6,155 nucleotides of DNA from Ignavibacteria bacterium. Its GTDB lineage: Bacteria > Bacteroidota > Ignavibacteria > UBA10030 > UBA6906. A model generated the notes under the pieces. It was not told the origin of the DNA. It worked only from the letters and a program-made list of their open reading frames with translations, and did no database searches. The DNA lies in assembly GCA_029859455.1 (NCBI GenBank), contig JAOUDE010000157.1, positions 1 to 6,155 on the forward strand. The letters run 5' to 3'. Positions 1 through 5,396 of this stretch are shown here, one piece after another. Positions within the stretch are counted from its first letter, which is position 1; each line of letters opens with the position of its first letter. A program made the position numbers and the translations under genes.

Positions 1-309
1 ACGGCAACCCTGATCATGGGTGGACTGAATGACACGCGCGTCCCGCCGTCGCAGAGTCTCGAGCTGTTCCGTATGATGAAAATGAACGGTCACCCGGCGG
101 TCCGGCTTGTTCAATACCCCGGTGAAGGACACGGAAACACGAAACAGCCGGGGCGGATCGATATGTTGTACAGGACTCTGCACTGGTACGACTGGTATGT
201 CAGGGATGCGCGCCCGCTTGACGGGCCGATGCCTCCGCTTGATATCAGCGGCGATTACGGATTGGAACTTCCATCAGGAGAGTCGGAAACCGTTCCAGCG
301 ATTCCGTAG
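1..309 (+). CDS. S9 family (prolyl oligopeptidase-like) peptidase, C-terminal fragment
   Basis: This is the last 102 codons of a serine peptidase whose 5' part lies outside the window; the reading frame is open from base 1. The fragment is the end of an alpha/beta-hydrolase catalytic domain. The motif GGLNDTRVPPSQS near residue 7 carries the presumed catalytic Asp (residue 11), and YPGEGHGN near residue 39 carries the presumed catalytic His (residue 44). The spacing of about 33 residues between them, and the following aromatic LHWYDWYV segment, are typical of S9 dipeptidyl/oligopeptidyl peptidases. The nucleophile Ser would lie upstream and cannot be seen. Family members cleave peptides, often after Pro or Ala, in the periplasm or outside the cell. 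A tail of about 35 residues rich in Pro, Gly and Glu follows the domain. The next gene starts 70 bases downstream and no terminator-like hairpin is visible in between, so read-through into it is possible. The family call is strong; the subfamily and substrate are not determined. Confidence 0.88.
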   Translation, partial: TATLIMGGLNDTRVPPSQSLELFRMMKMNGHPAVRLVQYPGEGHGNTKQPGRIDMLYRTLHWYDWYVRDARPLDGPMPPLDISGDYGLELPSGESETVPAIP

Positions 310-366
310 ACCGAAACCGGATCTGGAATTATTACGTAACAACGAAAGACAAATCGAACATCAGAA

Positions 367-373
367 AGAGGAG
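367..373 (+). promoter_or_regulatory. Ribosome binding site of the redoxin gene
   Basis: AGAGGAG is a strong Shine-Dalgarno sequence. It sits 3 bases before the ATG at 377 and 6 bases before the ATG at 380. The tandem ATG codons are in the same frame; normal spacing favours the second (380). Confidence 0.7.
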
Positions 374-379
374 TTCATG

Positions 380-988
380 ATGAGGGGTTCAATCTATGTT
401 GTCGTGGCCATGTTGATGCTGGGTCTTCTTCCGGCCTTCGGGCAGGCGGAAGCGGTGGTTGGAGAGGCAGCGCCGGCGTTCACACTCAAGGGAGTCGATG
501 GCAGGGAATATTCGCTTTCAGATTTCAAGGGGAAGTATGTCGTGCTCGAGTGGGTGAACTACGATTGCCCGTTCGTCCGCAGGCACTATGGAAGCGGGAA
601 CATGCAGGGCCTTCAAAAGGAATACACTGCCGAAGGAGTCGTCTGGCTCTCGATCTGTTCGTCAGCCCCGGGAAAGCAGGGATACTTCGACATTCCTGAA
701 CTGAAGGAACGAATGCAAAAGGCTGAGGCTGTCCCGACGGCGTATCTGACCGACCCAAAGGGAGAGGTTGGAAGGAAATATGAAGCGAAAACGACACCAC
801 ACATGTTCGTAATCAATCCGGAGGGTGTGCTGTTGTACGCCGGTGCCATCGATGACCGCCCGTCGACCAGTGTTGATGATAACGAGGGAGCGACGAACTA
901 TGTCCGGGCGGCCCTCGATGCGGCGATGCAGGGGAAACCGGTCGAAGTCCAGACGAGCAAGCCTTATGGGTGCTCGGTCAAATACTGA
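380..988 (+). CDS. Exported thioredoxin-fold protein, PRX_like1-type redoxin
   Basis: A 202-residue thioredoxin-superfamily protein. Residues 1-25 form a signal peptide: Arg at position 2, a hydrophobic core (YVVVAMLMLGLLPAF), and an Ala-rich probable cleavage region (GQAEA), so it should act in the periplasm. The mature part begins like AhpC/TSA redoxins (GEAAPAFTLKGVDG). The putative active site is NYDCPF with Cys63. There is no CXXC pair and no classical PxxxTxxC peroxiredoxin motif. A cis-Pro loop is present (TTPHMFVI, Pro140), and the protein ends in GCSVKY with Cys198, a C-terminal signature I associate with the PRX_like1 group. A further Cys93 lies in WLSICSSAPGKQG. The likely role is thiol-based redox chemistry or peroxide reduction, but substrate and partner are unknown. 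The start at 380 was chosen for ribosome-site spacing; ATG 377 is the alternative. The open frame extends upstream to 107, but that part overlaps the peptidase gene and would bury the signal peptide. The cytochrome-like gene follows after 19 bases, suggesting co-transcription. Confidence 0.88.
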   Translation: MRGSIYVVVAMLMLGLLPAFGQAEAVVGEAAPAFTLKGVDGREYSLSDFKGKYVVLEWVNYDCPFVRRHYGSGNMQGLQKEYTAEGVVWLSICSSAPGKQGYFDIPELKERMQKAEAVPTAYLTDPKGEVGRKYEAKTTPHMFVINPEGVLLYAGAIDDRPSTSVDDNEGATNYVRAALDAAMQGKPVEVQTSKPYGCSVKY

Positions 989-1007
989 ATCGGCGTTGGT
1001 TCGGTCC

Positions 1008-1382
1008 ATGAACAGGAAAGGGCAGGGTGGGATCTTGATGACCCTGCTCTTTCTTTCGATGGCCCCGGCCGGATTCATCGGCTGCGGCGGTAACCGGCCC
1101 GACCCGGTCGCTGTCTCAGACGAAGATCTGGCGACACTGCGGCAGGAGGTTCGGTCGATCCTTCGTCCCGGATGCGGCAGCTGCCATACAACCGGTCTGC
1201 CGACGGCGAAGCCGGACGCCATCGCGGCGTTCGATTTCAGGGACGAAGCCTGGTCGTCGCCGATGACCGTAGAAGAGCTAGAAGGGCTCGCATCCCGTTC
1301 AAAGGAGCTGGGAGAGGTGCCCCGGTCAAAGATCGAGCTCCTTGTCGGCGCCGAGATCGCACGTCGCGAAATGGATATCTGA
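1008..1382 (+). CDS. Small monohaem c-type cytochrome-like lipoprotein
   Basis: A 124-residue protein with an N-terminal export signal: basic MNRKGQG, a hydrophobic stretch (ILMTLLFLSMAPAGF), then FIGC, which reads as a degenerate lipobox with Cys26 as the probable lipidated residue. A single CGSCH motif at residues 56-60 matches the CXXCH covalent haem c attachment signature, with His60 as proximal ligand. The only Met residues downstream are Met86 and Met122, so Met86 is the candidate distal ligand if haem is bound. The mature part is short (about 98 residues), with a helix-rich Glu/Arg-containing C-terminal half. I do not recognise a named family beyond a haem-binding, cytochrome c-like domain. 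ATG 1008 was chosen because it retains the basic start of the signal; ATG 1038 would give a signal with no positive charge. No good ribosome site precedes 1008, so translation may be coupled to the redoxin gene 19 bases upstream. The DUF72 gene follows after 7 bases. Probable role: electron transfer at the envelope, perhaps with the redoxin (inference). Confidence 0.72.
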   Translation: MNRKGQGGILMTLLFLSMAPAGFIGCGGNRPDPVAVSDEDLATLRQEVRSILRPGCGSCHTTGLPTAKPDAIAAFDFRDEAWSSPMTVEELEGLASRSKELGEVPRSKIELLVGAEIARREMDI

Positions 1383-1389
1383 GAAACGG

Positions 1390-2088
1390 ATGGATCTGTT
1401 CGTCGGAACGAGTGGCTACAGCTATAAAGAGTGGAAGGGAGATTTTTATCCGAAGGACCTTCCTGCAGGAGAAATGCTGCGCTATTATGGTACACGTCTC
1501 AACGCAGTCGAGATCAACAATACGTTTTACCGCTTCCCGAAGGATTCGGTATTGACCGGATGGGCGGATCAGGTTCCGGAGACGTTTCACTTCGTTCTGA
1601 AGGCCTCGCGAAAGATTACCCACTTCAAACGTTTGAAACAAACGGAAGAAGAGACCGCGTACCTTGCCCGGACCGTGAAGGTCCTCGGAAAACGGCTCGG
1701 CGTTGTTTTCTTTCAGCTCCCGCCAAATCTGAAGGCGGACCTTCCCCGTCTTGAGGAGTTTCTCTTACAGATTCCGGACGATCTGCCGGTCGCTTTCGAG
1801 TTCCGCCACCAGTCCTGGTTTGAGGATGAAACATTTGCCTTGCTCCGGAGACAAAACGCAGCGCTCTGTATTGCCGATGCGGACGGAGAACTCGATGTGC
1901 CGTTTGTGTCCACGGCGGACTTCGGATATCTGAGACTCCGGAAGGAGAAGTATACCGCGAAGGATCTGAAGGCGTGGGCGAAGAGAATAGGCGATGAGTC
2001 GTGGAAACGCTGCTATGTCTTCTTCAAGCATGAAGATGAAGCCGCCGGACCTAAAATGGCAGGGACGTTCCTGGATCTGTTCAGCTAG
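1390..2088 (+). CDS. DUF72 (YecE-type) family protein
   Basis: A 232-residue protein, close to the usual length of the DUF72 family, which folds as a TIM-like barrel. Conserved blocks appear in order: FVGTSGYSYKEWKGDFYP (residues 4-21), AVEINNTFYRFP (39-50), FHFVLKASRKITHF (66-79), the FFQLPPNL block (107-114), AFEFRHQSWF (135-144), a GYLRLR strand, and YVFFKHEDEA near the C terminus. Asn, Glu and Arg in these blocks line the presumed active pocket, but no biochemical activity is firmly established for the family. No signal peptide is visible, so it should be cytoplasmic. ATG 1390 is chosen because the conserved N-terminal strand begins at once; the frame extends upstream to a TTG at 1342, which would add non-conserved residues and overlap the cytochrome-like gene by 41 bases. 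The ribosome site is weak (GAGA 5 bases before the ATG), and the upstream gene ends only 7 bases away, so translational coupling is likely. The stop overlaps the glgA stop on the other strand. Confidence 0.9.
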   Translation: MDLFVGTSGYSYKEWKGDFYPKDLPAGEMLRYYGTRLNAVEINNTFYRFPKDSVLTGWADQVPETFHFVLKASRKITHFKRLKQTEEETAYLARTVKVLGKRLGVVFFQLPPNLKADLPRLEEFLLQIPDDLPVAFEFRHQSWFEDETFALLRRQNAALCIADADGELDVPFVSTADFGYLRLRKEKYTAKDLKAWAKRIGDESWKRCYVFFKHEDEAAGPKMAGTFLDLFS

Positions 2089-2091
2089 CTG
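2082..2091. repeat. 10-base perfect palindrome containing both convergent stop codons
   Basis: CAGCTAGCTG equals its own reverse complement. Its central CTAG provides TAG for the DUF72 gene on the plus strand (2086-2088) and TAG for glgA on the minus strand (2085-2087). Both proteins therefore end with the same two codons, AGC TAG (Ser-stop). No loop or U-tract follows, so this is not a recognisable intrinsic terminator. Confidence 0.9.
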
Positions 2092-3557
2092 TTTCTTCGT
2101 CGCGCAGCAACTCTTTTGTACAATTCAACGTACTGCTCCGCGCTCTTTTTCCACGAGAAATCCTGCCCCATCCCGTTCGATTGGATCCGATCCCAAACCT
2201 CCCTGTCTCCGAAGGTCGTTATTGCCCGCTGGACAGTGCTCGCGAGTGCAAGCGGGGTCGGATCGTTGAATGAAAACCCGTTCCCCTGTTCGCTCCCGGC
2301 GGTCCGCAGCTCATGCCAGTCCCACACCGTATCCGCCAGCCCCCCGGTTTTTCTGACAACCGGAACGGTCCCGTAGCGGAGGCTGTACATCTGGTTCAGC
2401 CCGCATGGCTCATACCTTGATGGCATCAGAAAAATATCAGAAGCCGCTTCGATAAGATGAGCCAGTTCGTTGTTGAAGCCGATGTATGTCCACACCTTTT
2501 CCGGGAGCCGGTGATGCATCGCCCTGAACATTCCCTCAAATTTCTCCTCACCGCTGCCAAGGATGACCCATTGAGCCTCCATCTCCATCAGAGGTGCAAG
2601 AGCTCCGGCGATGAGATCAAAGCCCTTATGAGCGACAAGGCGTGATACAATGCCGATCAGTGGGATATCCTGACGGTACGGGAGGCCGATCTTCTCTGAA
2701 AGGAATTTCTTGTTCTTCGACTTTCCTGACCGGTCATCGCGCGAGAAATGATGGGGGAGATGGGGATCGGTTTCAGGGTTCCAGACCTCCGTGTCGATTC
2801 CGTTGAGAATCCCGAACAAATCCGCCCGGCGGATCTGCAATTCGGATTCGAGCCCGGCGCCGAACTGAGGCGAAAGAATCTCCTGTGCGTATGTGTTGCT
2901 GACTGTGCTGATCGCTTCAGAGAACAGAATGCCTGCCTTCAGGAACGAGACCCCGCCATCTTTCTCGAGAGGACCGCCATGGTAGAACAGATCATGGCGG
3001 ATTTCAGCTGCATCCAGCGCATCGGTACTGAAGTGGCCCTGGTAGCCGATGTTGTGGATGGTAAGCAGCGATCCCGTGCCATGAAACATGCGGTCCCAGG
3101 AGTAGTTTTCCTTTATCAGGAGAGGAATCAGGGCTGTCTGCCAGTCGTTCACATGAAATACGTCCGGAGCCCATTGCATATACTGCAGCGCCTCGATCAC
3201 CGCTTTGCTGAACAGGATGAACCGGGCGTGCTCATCGTGGTCCGACGTGTAAATGGTGCCCCGATGAAAGAAATGGGGACAATCGATGAGAAACAGCGGA
3301 ACGTTCGAACCCGGAATGGTTGTGCGCTGAACATGGACTGACCAGGGAAATCCACCGATCCGGATCGGCATTTCGCCAATGGCGTATTCGTAGTGAATAT
3401 CGTATTTTGATTCGTCGATGATGGAGTATTTCGGCAGAAACACTCTGACCTCGCAGCCCAGATCATGCAGCGCTTTCGGAAGCGCCCCGATAACGTCGGC
3501 AAGCCCGCCTGTTTTGGCGAAGGGAGCAGCCTCGGATGCAGCAAGAGCGATTTTCAT
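2085..3557 (-). CDS. glgA: Glycogen synthase (ADP-glucose type, GT5)
   Basis: A 490-residue cytoplasmic glycosyltransferase that transfers glucose from ADP-glucose to the non-reducing end of alpha-1,4-glucan. Length and motifs match bacterial GlgA (E. coli about 477 residues). The N-terminal Rossmann domain opens with MKIALAASEAAPFAKTGGLAD, in which Lys15 of KTGGL is the ADP-glucose binding residue. HVNDWQTALIP follows at 135-145, TIHNIGYQG at 166-174 (active-site His168), and ILNGIDTEVWNP at 250-261. The C-terminal domain carries SRLVAHKGFDL (305-315, Arg306 and Lys311) and SRYEPCGLNQMYSLRYGT (380-397, catalytic Glu383 in EPCGL). KTGGLAD recurs at 403-409, the second conserved Gly-rich loop of the family. 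These residues are offset by about 6 from E. coli Arg300/Lys305/Glu377, so the active site is complete. The start ATG at 3557 has a GGAG ribosome site. The gene diverges from pgi and converges on the DUF72 gene. No other glg genes are visible in the window. Confidence 0.97.
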   Translation of the reverse strand: MKIALAASEAAPFAKTGGLADVIGALPKALHDLGCEVRVFLPKYSIIDESKYDIHYEYAIGEMPIRIGGFPWSVHVQRTTIPGSNVPLFLIDCPHFFHRGTIYTSDHDEHARFILFSKAVIEALQYMQWAPDVFHVNDWQTALIPLLIKENYSWDRMFHGTGSLLTIHNIGYQGHFSTDALDAAEIRHDLFYHGGPLEKDGGVSFLKAGILFSEAISTVSNTYAQEILSPQFGAGLESELQIRRADLFGILNGIDTEVWNPETDPHLPHHFSRDDRSGKSKNKKFLSEKIGLPYRQDIPLIGIVSRLVAHKGFDLIAGALAPLMEMEAQWVILGSGEEKFEGMFRAMHHRLPEKVWTYIGFNNELAHLIEAASDIFLMPSRYEPCGLNQMYSLRYGTVPVVRKTGGLADTVWDWHELRTAGSEQGNGFSFNDPTPLALASTVQRAITTFGDREVWDRIQSNGMGQDFSWKKSAEQYVELYKRVAARRRNS

Positions 3558-3561
3558 ACTT

Positions 3562-3565
3562 CTCC
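3562..3565 (-). promoter_or_regulatory. Ribosome binding site of glgA
   Basis: Read on the minus strand, GGAG lies 4 bases before the ATG (GGAGAAGT-ATG). The spacing is slightly short but the match is good, and it supports the ATG at 3557 as the start. Confidence 0.65.
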
Positions 3566-3576
3566 GTTGTTGGAAA

Positions 3577-3605
3577 ATAGTAACTTAGCAACTACCGGTC
3601 GGCAA
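3577..3605 (-). promoter_or_regulatory. Candidate sigma70-type promoter of glgA
   Basis: On the minus strand, TTGCCG (3605-3600, four of six to TTGACA) is followed after exactly 17 bases by TACTAT (3582-3577, four of six to TATAAT). Transcription would begin about 13 bases before the ATG, giving a very short leader that still includes the ribosome site. Spacing and AT-rich context are good but the hexamers are only partial matches, and the consensus of this organism is unknown. Confidence 0.35.
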
Positions 3606-3607
3606 AG

Positions 3608-3629
3608 CAACCGCCTCCGGCGCGGGTTG
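3608..3629. repeat. Imperfect inverted repeat in the glgA-pgi divergent region
   Basis: CAACCGC (3608-3614) and GCGGGTTG (3622-3629) form a seven-base-pair inverted repeat with one unpaired G around the loop CTCCGGC. It lies directly upstream of the candidate glgA -35 element and between the two divergent promoters, where a shared operator would be expected. In GC-rich DNA such a repeat can arise by chance. Confidence 0.3.
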
Positions 3630-3648
3630 TACGGGGTCCGGGGAAGAA

Positions 3649-3676
3649 TTGCATGAAGGGTCAAATGGACTATATT
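3649..3676 (+). promoter_or_regulatory. Candidate sigma70-type promoter of pgi
   Basis: TTGCAT (3649-3654, only the TTG matches consensus) is followed after 16 bases by TATATT (3671-3676, five of six to TATAAT). Transcription would start near 3683, leaving a leader of about 29 bases with the pgi ribosome site inside it. The -10 element is convincing; the -35 element is weak. Confidence 0.4.
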
Positions 3677-3699
3677 CAGAGGTCGAACTACCTGACTAC

Positions 3700-3706
3700 G
3701 GAAGGA
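3700..3706 (+). promoter_or_regulatory. Ribosome binding site of pgi
   Basis: GGAAGGA lies 5 bases before the ATG at 3712. This decides the start: the frame is open back to a TTG at 3649, but that codon falls within the likely promoter and lacks a ribosome site. Confidence 0.75.
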
Positions 3707-3711
3707 TACCG

Positions 3712-5364
3712 ATGATTGAATCTGAAGAACTGCAACAACTCCGGACGCACTACCTTCAGATGAAGGATGTGCATATGAACGATCTCTTCCACAAAGACCC
3801 GGAGAGGTTCCGCTCGTTTTCTCTCAGGTGGAAGGGAAAGGGCGGGGCCGAACTTCTTTTTGACTACTCCAAGAACAGGATCGATCAGGAAACAATGCGG
3901 CTTCTCGTCGCACTGGCCCGACGCTGTGACCTTGAAGGATGGCGTGAAAGGATGTTCTCGGGAAACCGGATCAACACGACCGAGAATAGAGCTGTTCTTC
4001 ACACGGCGCTCAGAAGCGACGCCGGTGAAATTATGGTCGATGGGGTCGACGTAAGAAGTGAGGTCAGGAAGGTGTTGAAACGAATGTCGCTCTTCACCAG
4101 CCAGGTCAGGAACGGGATCTGGAAAGGATATTCGGGAAAACGGATCACGGATGTGGTCAATATCGGGATCGGAGGATCTGATCTCGGGCCTGTGATGGTG
4201 ACCGAAGCGCTGAAGCCGTATGCGGGGCCGATCCGTTCGCATTTCGTTTCAAATGTCGACGGGACACATATGGCCGAAGTGCTCAAGAGAGTCGATCCGG
4301 AATCGGTCCTCTTTCTGATCGCATCGAAAACGTTCACGACGCAGGAAACGATGACCAACGCTGAATCGGCACGGGCCTGGCTGACCCAGCATACCATCGA
4401 TGACGCCGCCGTGGCCAAACATTTTGTGGCGCTGTCGACAAACAAGAAGGAAGTGGTGAAATTCGGGATCGACCCGGATCATATGTTCGGCTTCTGGGAC
4501 TGGGTCGGTGGCCGCTATTCCGTCTGGTCGGCAATCGGGTTGTCGGTCGCTCTCGCGATAGGAATGGACCGGTTTGAGGAATTTCTGGAGGGGGGAGCCG
4601 GAATGGATGAGCACTTTCGAAACGCCCCCTTCGAACAGAATATTCCTGTGATGATGGGGCTCCTTGGCATCTGGTATCACAATTTTTTCGGGTCGGAGAC
4701 TCATGCCATCCTCCCGTACGATCAGTACCTGCACCGGTTCCCCGCATATTTGCAGCAGGCTGACATGGAGAGCAACGGCAAACGGGTGACGAGAGACGGC
4801 AAAGAGGCCAGTTATACAACGGGCCCGGTTATCTGGGGAGAGCCCGGTACGAATGGTCAGCATGCTTTCTATCAGCTGATCCATCAGGGAACGAGGCTTG
4901 TACCATGCGACTTTCTGGCGCCGATGCGGTCACACAACACGATGGCAGACCATCATACGATCCTGCTCGCGCATTGCTTTGCACAAACCGAAGCGCTGAT
5001 GCGGGGGAAATCAGAGGATGAGGTGAGACAGGAGCTCGGGCGGGCGGGGATCACCGGCGAAGAGCAGGACCGTTTGACACCGCACAAAGTCTTTCCCGGA
5101 AACCGTCCGTCGAATACCATCCTGTTTCCGATGCTCACACCCTCGATGCTCGGGGCGTTGATTGCGCTGTATGAGCATAAGATTTTTGTGCAGGGAGTTC
5201 TCTGGAATATCAATTCATTCGATCAGTGGGGTGTGGAACTGGGGAAACAGCTGGCCGGCGTGATCCTTCCGGAGCTGAAACACGGAACCGCAGGGAACCA
5301 TGATGCATCGACCGCCGGGCTGATGGAATACTACCGTGGCGTCACGGGCAGCGAAGAGGAATGA
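3712..5364 (+). CDS. pgi: Glucose-6-phosphate isomerase
   Basis: A 550-residue cytoplasmic enzyme interconverting glucose-6-phosphate and fructose-6-phosphate in glycolysis and gluconeogenesis; the E. coli enzyme has 549 residues. The sugar-phosphate binding SIS fold shows NIGIGGSDLGP (150-160) and SKTFTTQET (205-213). The first PGI signature is DWVGGRYSVWSAIG (263-276), including Arg268. ESNGK (353-357) holds the catalytic Glu353, NGQHAFYQL (381-389) holds His384, and the second signature, starting at GVLWNINSFDQWGVELGK (495-512), holds Lys512. These are offset by two from E. coli Glu355/His386/Lys514, so the enzyme should be active. The start at 3712 is set by its ribosome site; starting at the upstream TTG would add 21 unconserved residues. 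It diverges from glgA across 154 bases, and the pairing makes sense because Pgi feeds hexose phosphate to and from glycogen metabolism. The transporter gene starts 31 bases downstream, so it may be co-transcribed. Nothing is missing or broken. Confidence 0.98.
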   Translation: MIESEELQQLRTHYLQMKDVHMNDLFHKDPERFRSFSLRWKGKGGAELLFDYSKNRIDQETMRLLVALARRCDLEGWRERMFSGNRINTTENRAVLHTALRSDAGEIMVDGVDVRSEVRKVLKRMSLFTSQVRNGIWKGYSGKRITDVVNIGIGGSDLGPVMVTEALKPYAGPIRSHFVSNVDGTHMAEVLKRVDPESVLFLIASKTFTTQETMTNAESARAWLTQHTIDDAAVAKHFVALSTNKKEVVKFGIDPDHMFGFWDWVGGRYSVWSAIGLSVALAIGMDRFEEFLEGGAGMDEHFRNAPFEQNIPVMMGLLGIWYHNFFGSETHAILPYDQYLHRFPAYLQQADMESNGKRVTRDGKEASYTTGPVIWGEPGTNGQHAFYQLIHQGTRLVPCDFLAPMRSHNTMADHHTILLAHCFAQTEALMRGKSEDEVRQELGRAGITGEEQDRLTPHKVFPGNRPSNTILFPMLTPSMLGALIALYEHKIFVQGVLWNINSFDQWGVELGKQLAGVILPELKHGTAGNHDASTAGLMEYYRGVTGSEEE

Positions 5365-5396
5365 TGTCCGGGTTCCCATCGTCCAGGCATTCGTGA
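5361..5396 (+). other. Possible 11-codon coupling ORF between pgi and the transporter gene
   Basis: A mini-ORF encoding MMSGFPSSRHS starts at an ATG that overlaps the pgi stop (ATGA, 5361-5364). It ends in a TGA that overlaps the transporter start (TGATG, 5394-5398). AGAGGA (5355-5360), within the last codons of pgi, could serve as a ribosome site for the second ATG at 5364. The arrangement resembles a translational relay, but an ORF this short could be chance, and the AG-rich tract also encodes the acidic pgi tail. Confidence 0.2.

Noticed and set aside
332..339. Palindrome TTACGTAA in the gap between the peptidase and redoxin genes
   Set aside because: Eight-base palindromes are common by chance, and no promoter with reasonable -35/-10 spacing could be placed around it.
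310..376. Possible terminator or promoter between the S9 peptidase and the redoxin gene
   Set aside because: No stable hairpin with a U-tract and no convincing hexamer pair were found; only the ribosome site is supported.
107..379. Upstream extension of the redoxin frame to an ATG at 107
   Set aside because: It overlaps the conserved end of the S9 peptidase, would add about 90 unconserved residues and would place the signal peptide internally; the strong ribosome site before 377/380 settles the start.
403..988. Classical TlpA/DsbE-like thioredoxin with CXXC
   Set aside because: There is no CXXC at the active-site position; NYDCPF and the C-terminal GCSVKY fit the PRX_like1 group better.
662..1495. 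277-codon open frame on the minus strand
   Set aside because: It lies antisense to three well-supported genes, and its Ser/Arg-rich translation has no recognisable motif; it is a shadow of GC-rich coding sequence.
2748..3341. 197-codon plus-strand frame inside glgA
   Set aside because: It is antisense to the motif-complete glgA, has no ribosome site and shows no domain-like features.
4249..4884. 211-codon minus-strand frame inside pgi
   Set aside because: It is antisense to conserved pgi catalytic segments, and its composition reflects the complement of pgi codons.
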